Source: Pullulanibacillus sp. KACC 23026 (GTDB lineage Bacteria; Bacillota; Bacilli; Bacillales; Sporolactobacillaceae). Taken from it: a DNA stretch of 64,000 bases. A model generated the notes under the pieces. That model ran no database searches, was not told the origin of the DNA, and saw only the letters and a program-made list of their open reading frames with translations. The position numbers were made by a program, and so were the translations under genes. Positions 1 to 8,646 of the stretch are shown one piece after another (within the stretch, counting starts at the first letter, position 1; every line of letters begins with the position of its first letter). The DNA lies in NCBI RefSeq assembly GCF_029094525.1, contig NZ_CP119107.1, positions 2,666,001 through 2,730,000 of the forward strand. The letters are read 5' to 3'.

Positions 1-2
1 TT

Positions 3-809
3 CATTCTGTCATGAAGAATCCCCTTCTTAACGGAATCCCTTTACTCGTCTTTCTTGCTCTGTCTTTTTTCTTAAGATTTTCGAAAAAATTCCCACCTAT
101 CTTAGGTGCCATCATCGCTGCTATTCTTTGTATTAAGTTTTTACCAGGAGTGACCGTTCAACCCATTCATGTCTCGATAGGCATTCCTCAATTTATAACA
201 CCTTCTTTTAGTTTTTCTGTTATAGGTGAGCTAGTGATCCCATTAATATTAACCGTCATCGCCATTCAAAATGCTCAAGGAATTGCGATGTTAGAGAGCA
301 GCGGCTATCGTCCGCCAATTAACTCTATGACCAACTGGAGCGGAATCGGTTCCATTGTCAATGCTTTTTTCGGAGGCCATCCGGCTTGTATTGCGGGTCC
401 TATGACTGCCTTATTAGCCAATAAGGATTCAGGAAAACACGAGCATCGATACGTCGCTGCCATTGTTTTAGGCATATTGTCTTGTTTACTTGCCTTATTT
501 TCGCCAATGGCATCGGAAATTCCTCATGTCATTCCGGCTTCATTAATTCAATTATTAGGCGGTGTCGCCATGATTAGCGTGCTCGTCGATTCTTTAAAGA
601 TGAGTTTTTCCGGCCCGTTCAAATCAGGTGCCTTATTCTCCTTTTTAATTACCATCTCGGGTATTTCAATTTTTCATATTGGCGCTCCATTTTGGGGATT
701 AATTGGCGGCACCTTGGCAACCCTTTTCTTAGATAAACAAGATTTGAAGAAGCCAGTTGCACCTTCTCAACCCATTCAAGAGACGGCTGCAGCCATTGAA
801 CTAAAGTAA
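3..809 (+). CDS. BenE-family benzoate/H+ symporter-like protein, 5' partial
   Basis: The frame is open to the first bases of the window, so only the last ~269 residues are present and the real start lies upstream; BenE proteins are usually near 390-400 residues. The protein is hydrophobic with several predicted membrane helices. The segment FFGGHPACIAGPMTAL is the kind of conserved loop seen in BenE transporters, which move benzoate or similar aromatic acids with protons across the inner membrane. The tail (KQDLKKPVAPSQPIQ) is hydrophilic and presumably cytoplasmic. A terminator follows within 20 bases, so the gene ends its transcription unit. Substrate is inferred from family only. Confidence 0.75.
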   Translation, partial: HSVMKNPLLNGIPLLVFLALSFFLRFSKKFPPILGAIIAAILCIKFLPGVTVQPIHVSIGIPQFITPSFSFSVIGELVIPLILTVIAIQNAQGIAMLESSGYRPPINSMTNWSGIGSIVNAFFGGHPACIAGPMTALLANKDSGKHEHRYVAAIVLGILSCLLALFSPMASEIPHVIPASLIQLLGGVAMISVLVDSLKMSFSGPFKSGALFSFLITISGISIFHIGAPFWGLIGGTLATLFLDKQDLKKPVAPSQPIQETAAAIELK

Positions 810-824
810 AACATAAAGCCAGTC

Positions 825-865
825 AAGCATTCTTAAAAGCTTAACCTTTTAAGGATGCTTTTTTT
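825..865 (+). terminator. Intrinsic terminator after the BenE-like gene
   Basis: The arms AAGCATtCTTAAAAG and CTTTTAAGgATGCTT form a stem with one mismatch, followed by TTTTTTT. It lies 15 bases after the stop codon. Confidence 0.85.
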
Positions 866-1030
866 ACGCTGAAATTAAGCTTCATCATTTAAAATCCATT
901 TAAATAATTTAACCATAAAATAAACATATTTAATTTTATCTATTATCATTTTAAATATTTTTAATTTCATGGTTTATTTTTTTAAAATAATTGTTGTATA
1001 TTGGATTTAAGAAAAGGAAAGGAGACAGTT

Positions 1031-1402
1031 ATGGCATACCCTCTTATTTCAGATTGTCCTGTTTGTGGGCAGCAGTTGAAAATTACAAAGCTCGCCTGTA
1101 CACACTGTCACACGGTCATTGAAAATGAATTTGAGCTCTCGAATTTTGCAAGTCTAGGCAAAGAACAGCTGGATTTTATCGAGATCTTCCTAAAATGCCG
1201 TGGAAATATTAAGGAAGTTGAGAAAGAACTCGGCATATCCTACCCTACTGTTCGCGGGAAATTAGATGATATCATCTCGTCCCTTGGCTATTCCACCAAT
1301 AAGAAAACCGACATTGACCGAAACAAAGTGATCTCAATGCTGGAAAAAGACGAAATTACACCCGATGAAGCCATCAAACTATTAAATAAGGAGGAGTCTT
1401 AA
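1031..1402 (+). CDS. DUF2089-family zinc-ribbon/HTH protein
   Basis: 123 residues from the ATG at 1031, chosen because AAAGGAGA sits 6-8 bases upstream; an in-frame TTG at 1001 has no such site. Residues ~10-30 carry two CxxC pairs (CPVCG, CTHCH), a zinc-ribbon signature. Residues ~45-90 form a helix-turn-helix resembling sigma region 4 (GNIKEVEKELGISYPTVRGKL). The last ~25 residues (MLEKDEITPDEAIKLLNKEES) form a SHOCT-like helical hairpin that recurs at the start of the next gene. This architecture is typical of DUF2089 proteins, which are probably DNA-binding regulators. It is the first gene of a three-gene operon; the next start is one base after its stop. Confidence 0.8.
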   Translation: MAYPLISDCPVCGQQLKITKLACTHCHTVIENEFELSNFASLGKEQLDFIEIFLKCRGNIKEVEKELGISYPTVRGKLDDIISSLGYSTNKKTDIDRNKVISMLEKDEITPDEAIKLLNKEES

Positions 1403-1403
1403 A

Positions 1404-1793
1404 ATGAATGAAGAAATTTCAAGAGTCTTAACAATGGTAGAGGAAGGAAAGCTTGACAAAGAGAAAGCCGTTGATTTAATCGATGCCCTTCAAGGAAAGA
1501 GCAAATCCATTGATCTAAATAAACGCGCCTCATCACCTTACTTAGAAAAGATACTGAAAGTTCGTGTAACATCAGTAGATGGCGACAATGTGAATGTTAA
1601 TTTGCCAATTAAATTAGTTAAGGCTTTTTTAAAGGTTGGAACGAATGTAGCCGAAAAAATTCCGCAATCAGAAAAATACGTTAAGGATATCGACATTGAT
1701 CTTTTAATCGAAGCCATCGAAAATGAATTAGATGGGCAGATTGTGGATATTACATCAGCCAAAGGTGATAAAGTATTGGTGGTCATTGAATAG
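1404..1793 (+). CDS. SHOCT-like domain protein of the DUF2089 operon
   Basis: 129 residues. The ATG follows GGAGGAG and directly abuts the DUF2089 stop, so the two are translationally coupled. Residues 1-30 (MNEEISRVLTMVEEGKLDKE, then KAVDLIDAL) form the short helical hairpin seen in SHOCT-like and YvlB/LiaX N-termini and match the tail of the preceding protein. Residues ~50-129 are a mixed alpha/beta region with hydrophobic strands (ILKVRVTSVDGDNVNVNLP). There is no membrane segment. The shared hairpin suggests the two proteins may interact or oligomerise. Function is unknown; conserved pairing with DUF2089 genes is my recollection of similar Bacillus and Clostridium operons. Confidence 0.7.
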   Translation: MNEEISRVLTMVEEGKLDKEKAVDLIDALQGKSKSIDLNKRASSPYLEKILKVRVTSVDGDNVNVNLPIKLVKAFLKVGTNVAEKIPQSEKYVKDIDIDLLIEAIENELDGQIVDITSAKGDKVLVVIE

Positions 1794-1796
1794 ACG

Positions 1797-2069
1797 ATGA
1801 TGAAGATTGGTATTAAGGCAAAAGGCAGAGCGTTCAGTATTCCCGTCCCGTATGCTTTGGTCAACCTATCGATTGGCATCTTAACTTCAAGAGGACTCAG
1901 GGCCATAGCTAATCGCGCTATTGAAAAACACGGAAAGACGACCTTTCAAATACCCAATATAAACAAGAAAGATTTTACACCAATCCTTAGCGAGCTCTCC
2001 AAACAAAAAGGCTTAGTTCTTGTTGAAACCAGCATGAAAAACGGCACAAAGGTTTCGATCAAACTATAA
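1797..2069 (+). CDS. Small hypothetical protein, third gene of the DUF2089 operon
   Basis: 90 residues, starting at one of two adjacent ATG codons (1797 or 1800) four bases after the preceding stop, so probably translated by coupling. Residues 15-45 (IPVPYALVNLSIGILTSRG) are apolar or amphipathic and could associate with the membrane. The rest is basic and mixed. I do not recognise the family. Position between a tightly packed operon and a terminator supports it as a real gene. An opposite-strand open frame overlapping 1538-1906 is a shadow. Confidence 0.6.
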   Translation: MMKIGIKAKGRAFSIPVPYALVNLSIGILTSRGLRAIANRAIEKHGKTTFQIPNINKKDFTPILSELSKQKGLVLVETSMKNGTKVSIKL

Positions 2070-2105
2070 AGCACATTCCCCTGTCTAAGGAGTGTGCTTT
2101 TTTCT
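2070..2105 (+). terminator. Intrinsic terminator of the DUF2089 operon
   Basis: AGCACATTCC and GGAGTGTGCT form the stem (one mismatch) around a short loop, followed by TTTTTTC. It begins right at the stop codon of the third gene and may also serve the convergent minus-strand gene. Confidence 0.8.
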
Positions 2106-2110
2106 TTCGC

Positions 2111-2587
2111 TTAATTTCCGTTTTTTAATACGAGATCCTTTTCGCTTAGTTTCATGACCAGCCACAATTGAAGTCTTAATAATAGAAACAAAAAAGGATA
2201 CGCGATCGCGGAATCATATAATTTCCACTTATTATGATAAAAAATGCCTAATTGACTGGCCAGCCACTCATAAGCCGTTGAAAATAAGGACCATCCTATC
2301 ATATACAATATCTGTCTTTTCATCCCTTTTTTATAAGGGTAGAAATTCAAGAAGATCGGATCAATCGAAAAATAAATAGGAACTAGCCATAAGGTCTGCC
2401 ATTCTGACCTCGGCACAGGGTTAAAATAGCCGTACCAATTCAATTCGATATGTAAAAAAACGTCTGTTAACAGTTGGAAATAGGTTGCCACTCCAGTTGT
2501 TGCATACAGGTAAAGTCTGGGTATTTTTTTTGGCATTAACCATACAATTCCAGGTAGCAAAAAGGCACTTATGACCAATAACCACAT
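2111..2587 (-). CDS. CBO0543-family membrane protein
   Basis: 158 residues with about five predicted membrane helices. Features common to CBO0543-type proteins of Bacilli are present: a helix followed by WYGYF, a P-x-Y-F-S-I-D segment, LNFYPYKK, and YEWLASQLG with a WKLYDSAIAYP motif near the end. These proteins have no known biochemical role and sit in the cytoplasmic membrane. The gene is monocistronic, convergent with the DUF2089 operon. Two more distantly similar membrane proteins lie at 9763-10736. Family call is from sequence resemblance; function unknown. Confidence 0.6.
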   Translation of the reverse strand: MWLLVISAFLLPGIVWLMPKKIPRLYLYATTGVATYFQLLTDVFLHIELNWYGYFNPVPRSEWQTLWLVPIYFSIDPIFLNFYPYKKGMKRQILYMIGWSLFSTAYEWLASQLGIFYHNKWKLYDSAIAYPFLFLLLRLQLWLVMKLSEKDLVLKNGN

Positions 2588-2708
2588 AAAAATCCCTTCT
2601 TAGATCGAGTTAGAGGAATGAAAAAGAAAGTCTTACAAGTAAGCTATAAGTCGAGGTGATTAGCAATCGCGGTTAATGGTCATTTATAATAAACAACAGC
2701 CGATTGGT

Positions 2709-3545
2709 TCACCTAAATCCTTTTATCTCATAAATTTGGTTGAGATAGTGACCTTGAGCCTTTTTGACACTATAACCTACTAAAATATCCCCAGAAGGCA
2801 GAATGACCATTCCTTCGCTTTCACCCGGTTCATTTATTTTTAAATGTCGCAGTATCTTTCCATCTGTTGACATAACCGTAATCCGATTATTTGTATACAG
2901 ATAGATCCGATTATGACTAAAATCGAGGCCTTGCGGAACGCCTTGATTAGGTATCGTGAATTGCTCCAATACATGGCCATTGAAATCACAATAAGTGAAA
3001 GTCTGTCTGCCATGATCATTGGGTGAGGTTTCAATCCATAAGCGAGAATGGGCGACATCCACTGTCGATAGACCGGAATGTCCTAGTTTGCTGAGATTTA
3101 AGCGCTTTATTATCTGTTTTTGAGGAAACTGAACTTCATAAACTTGTGTCGGGTTCATTCCACCCCCATTCGTAATATAGAGATGATGGTTGGCAGAATC
3201 CGCTGATATAGAAGCACCGTGAATGATAGGCAGCGTCTGAGTGTGCCCCAACTCTTCTCCCTCTTCATCATACTTATAGACTATGATCTGATCATTTGGT
3301 GAATCAAAGCCCGCATAAAAGGCATGATTAAGATAGGCGATGCTTTGTAATTTCAAAGGAGTGGATAATTCAAAGCGCTTAGTGATGGTTGGACCGTCCG
3401 GATTTTTGTAAGCATTTGAATCGGAGAATAACTCGATTGTTGGAACAACGGTGTGGTTAGCCTCCGTGACTGGAACCAGCTCCTTTGGACTTCCCCCGCT
3501 AATCAAAAAGAACATGGACATGATTAAAAGTAGTTTCTTGTGCAT
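2709..3545 (-). CDS. Secreted or membrane-tethered beta-propeller-like protein
   Basis: 278 residues. Residues 1-18 (MHKKLLLIMSMFFLISGG) look like a signal peptide without a clear lipobox cysteine. The rest consists of repeated beta-rich units with phrases such as QSIAYLNHAFYAGF, HHLYITNGGG, SRLWIETS, NRIYLYTNNRITVMSTDG and SGDILVGYS, spaced about 40-50 residues, as in YVTN/NHL-like propellers. No catalytic motif is visible. It is likely a periplasm-facing (cell wall) or extracellular protein. It is a lone gene between CBO0543 and a repeat-rich intergenic region. Another propeller-like protein occurs at 20151-21131, but I see no close similarity. Confidence 0.55.
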   Translation of the reverse strand: MHKKLLLIMSMFFLISGGSPKELVPVTEANHTVVPTIELFSDSNAYKNPDGPTITKRFELSTPLKLQSIAYLNHAFYAGFDSPNDQIIVYKYDEEGEELGHTQTLPIIHGASISADSANHHLYITNGGGMNPTQVYEVQFPQKQIIKRLNLSKLGHSGLSTVDVAHSRLWIETSPNDHGRQTFTYCDFNGHVLEQFTIPNQGVPQGLDFSHNRIYLYTNNRITVMSTDGKILRHLKINEPGESEGMVILPSGDILVGYSVKKAQGHYLNQIYEIKGFR

Positions 3546-3823
3546 CTTTTCAAAACAACTCCACTTAATTAACTTTCATTTCTTAGATGTCTTTTTAGAG
3601 GCAGCTAAGATGTTCAGGTACTAGTTAAATGATTGTTGTAATATTTCCGTTTTATCATGAAACTATGCAGCATTCTCTTAGAAGGCCTCGTCTTTTTTAT
3701 GGAACCCGATTCCTTTTAAGCCGCAAAATACTCATTATATAATTAGTTTACACTTAAATACCTGATGAAAGGTAATGAATTGTTCAAAATCTCTTTCTTT
3801 TTTTCAAATCTCTAAAAATCAAT

Positions 3824-3910
3824 GGGGACAGACCTCTTCACTCAGTTATTCATTCAGTAGAGGTCTGTCCCCCCATACACTCAGTTATTCTTTCAGTAGA
3901 GGTCTGTCCA
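3824..3910. repeat. GGACAGACCTC palindrome with a tandem half-copy
   Basis: GGGGACAGACCTCT (3824-3837) and AGAGGTCTGTCCCC (3859-3872) form a perfect 14-bp hairpin with a 21-base loop. The right half plus loop (CACTCAGTTATTC, then TTCAGTAGAGGTCTGTCC) is repeated directly at 3878-3910. A related palindrome lies at 18689-18742. Confidence 0.8.
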
Positions 3911-3925
3911 CCATAGTTAAAAGAG

Positions 3926-4085
3926 GATCGGACAGAAGTAGTTGACGAATAGAAAAAACCGAACTTATTCACGCCTTTTAACGTGATGGGTTCGGTTTTT
4001 CATTTATAAGTTAGATCAATTATGAAACGATCCGTCAAAATTCGTCGCTTTCCGCGGGCACCGCCTCAGCCTCCTTTTCTGAGTG
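3926..4085 (-). repeat. Truncated copy of the 31-kb fold-back element
   Basis: This stretch matches the reverse complement of 31090-31235: GACAGAAGTAG, GACGAATAGAAAAAACCGAAC-type hairpin, TTTTTCATTTATAAGTTAG, TATGAAACG, GTCAAAAT-CGTCGCTTTC-GCGGGCAC. The hairpin arms ACCGAACTTATTCACG / CGTGATGGGTTCGGT carry a CG pair where the other copy has AU-type CACA/TGTG, a compensatory change. The second end of the element is missing here. No protein-coding gene is apparent in 3546-4177. Confidence 0.7.
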
Positions 4086-4177
4086 TGAGTTAATCTTTTC
4101 CTTTTAGCTTCATTACAAGTGAGCATGCAGCTAATTCTCGGGAGAACTCAAGATCCTTTTCAAGTACTAGACTTGGT

Positions 4178-5812
4178 CTAATTTTGGCTCATTTGTTTCT
4201 GAATTTCGTTAACTAGTTGAGTGCCGTTCGGAGTCCCTAATCCTGTGCAAGCATCCCAGCCAGCTTTTGCAGGATAAGCCTTTCTTACGCGTACATTATC
4301 ATTGGTTCCTTGAGTAATGTCATGAAAGGCGGTCGTTTGAATTTGTGTATTATAGATAGTTGGATTCAAATAGCCAACCGGTTTACCCAGTTTCTGATTC
4401 ATGATCGCAATAAGACCTGCCCACAATGGCGCAACCGCACTCGTCCCGCCAACGGTGATGGTTTGACCGTCAACCAGAACATTATAACCGGTTGCGGGAT
4501 CCGCATCACCTGCCACATCTGGTACTCCGCGGCCAATTTTACCGCCTTTATTGGCAGAAGGCGGCACATTAAACGACTTTTGCCAATCCGGAAGAGCAAA
4601 TACCTCACTAATGCCTCCGCCTGTAGCACTCGTACTGCTCTCATCCCAAACGACTTCTTCTGTTATTCTATTATTTGAAGCCACTAGTTTCGTTCCACCG
4701 CAAGCTAAGACATGCGGGCTTGATGCTGGGAAATCGACATGAACGTTACCATCATTTGCCCCATCTGAAGATCCTTGGTCACCCGCTGCACAACAAATGG
4801 TGACGCCAAGTGTGGCAGCATCCTGAAAGGCTTGATCCATAGCTTTCATCGCTTGCTCTGTCCAATTAGCTTCAGCACTGCCCCAGCTGATTGAAAGAAC
4901 AGACGGTTTATTCTCTGTATCGTGGATCGCTGTTTTGATCACATTTAAGAAACCGGCATCCGTGTTTGGAGCAAAATAAACGGCAATTTTGACTCCTGGG
5001 GCTACAGCACCTGCCACCTCAATATCTAACACGACTTCTCCGTCTGCACTATTTGGATTGCCTGATGGACTGTTCGTTGCCCCATCCACTGAAACCGAAG
5101 TGACAGTCGGTGCTTGAATACCGAGAGAGGAAAAATAGTCTTGTAAATCCTGTTCCTTATAGCCGCCACCTAATTCAATGATTCCGATACACACCTCATT
5201 AAGATTCGAGGCTTCTGGAAAATTATAAAGCGAGGCAACGGTATTCGGATTAAAGGATTGCCCTTGGGCATTAGCACGGGAAAGTCCATGCTCTTCCTTA
5301 AAAATTTGAAAATGCGGTTTAAGCTGTGGACGGTTGTCCAATCCAAAAACCGCCTCAACAATGTCCTCTAAATGTGTTGGTATGGTTATCGAAGTCTTAT
5401 GGCTGCGAAATTTAAACTGAGGATGTTCAAAGTGTTCAAGTTGAATATTAAAAGCTTGATTCAGGTCAGTGGCTTTTCCTGAAAGTTTAATAGTCCCTGC
5501 CTCTGGTCGTACATCTTTTATGACTAAATGATTCGTGTTAGCAAACTCTTTTACAACATTCAAATCATCCTGATGAGTGCTATAGGAGGCTGCAAAGGCT
5601 TCTCTACTTAGCGGCGTTGAATCAAGGCTGCGAGGCGTGATGAATTTCTCAAATTCTTGTTTAATAGATGGACGGCGAATGAGAAGAGTCACCTCAATGT
5701 CTTCCTTGGGATCAACCGGACCCAAGTTTTTGGCTTGATTTAATAGCTCATACCTGCGGGCACCTAAAGTTTCAAAGCGACTTTGGTCTTTCCGTTGACT
5801 AGATGTGTCCAT
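4178..5812 (-). CDS. Kumamolisin-like S53 (sedolisin) serine-carboxyl peptidase
   Basis: 544 residues, the size of prokumamolisin. Residues ~40-180 form the activation propeptide (REAFAASYSTHQDDL, HFEHPQFKFRSH, IVEAVFGLDNRPQ). The catalytic domain begins near 190. The S53 catalytic residues are visible: E259 and D263 in GEVVLDIEV, oxyanion D345 in AAGDQGSSDG, and nucleophile S458 in GGTSAVAPLWAG. The C-terminal DACTGLGTPNG belongs to the calcium site. These enzymes are acid-active endopeptidases acting outside the cell after propeptide removal. There is no obvious classical signal peptide; the N-terminus is hydrophilic, as I recall for kumamolisin itself. RBS AAGGAGGATTTG precedes the ATG. 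Monocistronic. Confidence 0.93.
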   Translation of the reverse strand: MDTSSQRKDQSRFETLGARRYELLNQAKNLGPVDPKEDIEVTLLIRRPSIKQEFEKFITPRSLDSTPLSREAFAASYSTHQDDLNVVKEFANTNHLVIKDVRPEAGTIKLSGKATDLNQAFNIQLEHFEHPQFKFRSHKTSITIPTHLEDIVEAVFGLDNRPQLKPHFQIFKEEHGLSRANAQGQSFNPNTVASLYNFPEASNLNEVCIGIIELGGGYKEQDLQDYFSSLGIQAPTVTSVSVDGATNSPSGNPNSADGEVVLDIEVAGAVAPGVKIAVYFAPNTDAGFLNVIKTAIHDTENKPSVLSISWGSAEANWTEQAMKAMDQAFQDAATLGVTICCAAGDQGSSDGANDGNVHVDFPASSPHVLACGGTKLVASNNRITEEVVWDESSTSATGGGISEVFALPDWQKSFNVPPSANKGGKIGRGVPDVAGDADPATGYNVLVDGQTITVGGTSAVAPLWAGLIAIMNQKLGKPVGYLNPTIYNTQIQTTAFHDITQGTNDNVRVRKAYPAKAGWDACTGLGTPNGTQLVNEIQKQMSQN

Positions 5813-6119
5813 TCAAATCCTCCTTAAGTCCATATATTAGTTAATACCCCTCTATTTTCGCACAATTCAGCAAGTTGCACATCGTCCAAACGTCATATTT
5901 TTATAAAGAAGACAGAATATAGGTTTAGACCCAGTTAATCAACTCATACTTAGGTTAAAAAACTTGCCTCTTTCTTAAATACAAAATACAAAAAATCACT
6001 TATACTCATTTATAAAAGGATGGTTTTTGTTTTTACTGACGTGTGCCAGGAGATTGAACTGGTTTTAGTTCAATAAGATGGTGAACCGCATATAAAATGA
6101 GTGCCAATTGGGGGGAAAG

Positions 6120-6881
6120 ATGGAACCTATTAATCGATTCAATAAAAAATCCTTGCTCTACTCAAAGTTTCGCCCAGACTATCCTGATCAATTAGTCATA
6201 GACCTAAAAAATGACAATCATTTGACTTCTCAGTCCTACATAGCGGACATTGGGTCAGGCACTGGCATTTTGACAAAGAAATTGTTAGATAGCGGCTTCA
6301 AGGTCTACGCTGTTGAGCCCAATGACGAAATGCGCCGCACTGCAGAAGTTGACCTGCAACACTATGAACAGTTCACTTCAGTTAATGGTTCTGCCGAGCA
6401 CACAACATTGGCTGACAGAAGTGTTGATCTCATTACCGTTGCACAGGCCTTCCACTGGTTTGATCTAGAACAATTTCGTAAAGAAGCCCAAAGAATCATA
6501 AAGCCTAGCGGTAAAGTGGCGGTTATTTCAAATGAACGAATCATCCATACAGCCATTAATCAAGACATAGCCGCTGTTTACAAGCGTTACTGTCCCAATT
6601 TCATAGGATTTTCAAATGGATTACTTGGTGCTGAAGACATTTATGATTCATTCTTTGCTGAAGATTATTCGGTAATGTCTTATGAAAATCCGCTTATCTT
6701 TAACAAGGAACAGTTTATCGGCCGGCATTTATCCTCTTCTTTTGCTCTAACTGTAGAAGACGAATTTTACCCCATGCTGGTTGAAGCCTTAAACGCCTTA
6801 TTTGACAAGTACAGTCAGAACGGGGAAATCAAAGTGCCAAATGTTGCGAGATGTCGAAACGGGTCGGTCAGAAACGATTGA
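6120..6881 (+). CDS. Class I SAM-dependent methyltransferase
   Basis: 253 residues from the ATG at 6120, preceded by GGGGGGAAAG; an in-frame start at 6108 would lie inside that site. Motif I is IADIGSGTGILTKKL, followed by the acidic ribose-binding VYAVEPNDEM, a motif around DLITVAQAFHWFD (AxAFHWF is typical of YcgJ/Methyltransf_11-type small-molecule methylases) and the post-motif RIIKPSGKVAVIS. Substrate cannot be told. The last residues (IKVPNVARCRNGSVRND) are less family-like and a late frameshift is possible but unproven. The next 270 bases hold no clear gene. Confidence 0.8.
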   Translation: MEPINRFNKKSLLYSKFRPDYPDQLVIDLKNDNHLTSQSYIADIGSGTGILTKKLLDSGFKVYAVEPNDEMRRTAEVDLQHYEQFTSVNGSAEHTTLADRSVDLITVAQAFHWFDLEQFRKEAQRIIKPSGKVAVISNERIIHTAINQDIAAVYKRYCPNFIGFSNGLLGAEDIYDSFFAEDYSVMSYENPLIFNKEQFIGRHLSSSFALTVEDEFYPMLVEALNALFDKYSQNGEIKVPNVARCRNGSVRND

Positions 6882-7095
6882 ACACTTATGAAGACTCCTT
6901 TATTTGACAGACACTCCGTCTTTTGGTAGCAATTAGACACGCCTTCGCCTAATCTTAACTTGAGATCGTTTAAAGCATTAGGAAATTGTCGGATATTGCG
7001 CTTGCCTGGGAAATGATTAAACATTTAAGCTTCCTCCCCTTTTCTTAATATCTAGGACTTTTTTTAAAAAATTTTTTTTGAAAATGATAACTCTA

Positions 7096-7121
7096 TTGCT
7101 CTCCTGAAATCATGTTATAAT
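7096..7121 (+). promoter_or_regulatory. Candidate extended -10 promoter for the MATE gene
   Basis: TGTTATAAT (7113-7121) fits an extended -10 (TGnTATAAT). The upstream TTGCTC is only 14 bases away, so the -35 is poor. It is ~40 bases before the MATE start codon. Confidence 0.4.
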
Positions 7122-7161
7122 AATCGCATTGATTTCTAAAAACAACAGAGAAGGTTAAGTC

Positions 7162-8559
7162 ATGAATAAAACACATGTGCAGGTTCGGCATAAGACTGTT
7201 TTCTTTTTGGAGAAGTACTTTTCCGGTGAAACGATCGGATACAAGGAATTTTTTGCTATTATTCTTCCGATTTTTGTTGATCAATCCTTCCTTGTTATCA
7301 TGAGCTTATTGAATACCGCCATGATCAGTTCGGCAGGAGTGGCAGCGGTTAGTGCTGTCAGTATGGTGGACTCCTTAAACATCTTTTTGATCAATGTGTT
7401 TATTGCCGTTGCAACAGGCGGAACGGTCATCGTTGCCCAGTATAAAGGAAGTGGGAATCGGACGATGGTTTCCAAAACCGCTAACCAGGCCATTAGCGCT
7501 GTAACAGTTATTTCGATTTTGCTTTGCGCCCTAATCATCTGCCTTCACTTGCCCACTTTAAATCTCCTGTTTGGTCATGCTGAGTCAGATGTTTTTCACA
7601 ACGCTAAGATCTATCTCATTGGCAGTTGTTTGTCCTACCCGTTTATTGCTGTATTTGAAGCCGTTTGCGGGGCTCTGCGCGGGGTGGGCGAAACGAAGCC
7701 GTGTTTATTCCTATCATTATTAATGAACCTAACGAATACCATTCTTAATGTCCTTCTCATTACCGTTTTACATATGGGGATTATTGGGCTCGTTATTTCT
7801 GTCCTGCTTGCCAGGTTTTTAGGGATGGTCGCGTCCTTAATTTATATCATTAAAATAAACGAGACTTTAAGGCTTCGAATTAGAAGTGCCTTAAAAATAG
7901 AATGGTCTATTTTGAAAAAAATCCTGTACATTGGCATTCCGTTTGCGGCTGAACAAATGTTCTTTAATGGAGGAAAGCTGTTAACCCAGACCTTTATTGT
8001 CCAGTTAGGTACCCTTTCCATAACCGTCTATGCCATCACCAACTCCCTTGCATGGGTCTTTCAAATTGGTCCAAATGCCTTAGGGATTGCCACTGTTACG
8101 ATTGTTGGACAGTGTATTGGGAGAAAAAATATAGGGGAAGCCAAGAAATTCGTAAAAGCCATCCTTGGTCTTGCAACTGCTGTCTTTATTGCAGCAGATG
8201 CGCTCATTATCCCTTTATATCCATTGCTTATTAAAATGTTTCACCCGCCGCATGCGATTATCCCAACCATTTTTACACTGCTTGTCATCTCTGCAGTTGC
8301 CCAGCCGCTTTTTTGGTCGATCAGCTTCATTTTACCATCCGCTTTGCGGGCGGCAGGTGACTCTACTTTTACATCCGTGACCTCTTTGCTCTCCATGTGG
8401 CTGTTAAGAGTGGTGCTCGGTTATATTCTTGGAATCACGTTGAAATATGGGATTACAGGGGTTTGGTTAGCCATGTGTATTGAATGGAGTGTACGAGGAG
8501 TTGTCTTTATATGGCGGTTTCGAGGAAAGAAGTGGTATGCGCATAAGCTGATTGATTAA
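7162..8559 (+). CDS. MATE-family multidrug/Na+ or H+ antiporter
   Basis: 465 residues with about 12 membrane helices in two homologous halves. Signature pieces include PIFVDQSFLVIMSLLNTAMIS at the start of the first half, NVFIAVATGGTVIVAQYKG, ALRGVGETKPCLF, NTILNVLLI, IGIPFAAEQMFFNGGKL at the start of the second half, IGPNALGIATVTIVGQCIG and PSALRAAGDSTFT. This is the usual MatE domain pair in the cytoplasmic membrane exporting cationic or other compounds. Start ATG follows AGAGAAGGTTAAGTC. It is followed by proC after 87 bases; functional linkage is not implied. Confidence 0.88.
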   Translation: MNKTHVQVRHKTVFFLEKYFSGETIGYKEFFAIILPIFVDQSFLVIMSLLNTAMISSAGVAAVSAVSMVDSLNIFLINVFIAVATGGTVIVAQYKGSGNRTMVSKTANQAISAVTVISILLCALIICLHLPTLNLLFGHAESDVFHNAKIYLIGSCLSYPFIAVFEAVCGALRGVGETKPCLFLSLLMNLTNTILNVLLITVLHMGIIGLVISVLLARFLGMVASLIYIIKINETLRLRIRSALKIEWSILKKILYIGIPFAAEQMFFNGGKLLTQTFIVQLGTLSITVYAITNSLAWVFQIGPNALGIATVTIVGQCIGRKNIGEAKKFVKAILGLATAVFIAADALIIPLYPLLIKMFHPPHAIIPTIFTLLVISAVAQPLFWSISFILPSALRAAGDSTFTSVTSLLSMWLLRVVLGYILGITLKYGITGVWLAMCIEWSVRGVVFIWRFRGKKWYAHKLID

Positions 8560-8646
8560 CCTGGACTTTTATCTTTATCATTTGCCTTTTATCTTCACTC
8601 ATTTAAAGCGTTCGTGTGATAAATAAAACATGGGGAGGTTCGTAAA

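Noticed and set aside
6790-6881. Frameshift in the methyltransferase 3' end
   Set aside because: The last ~20 residues look atypical, but I cannot show a shifted homologous continuation, so it is annotated as intact.
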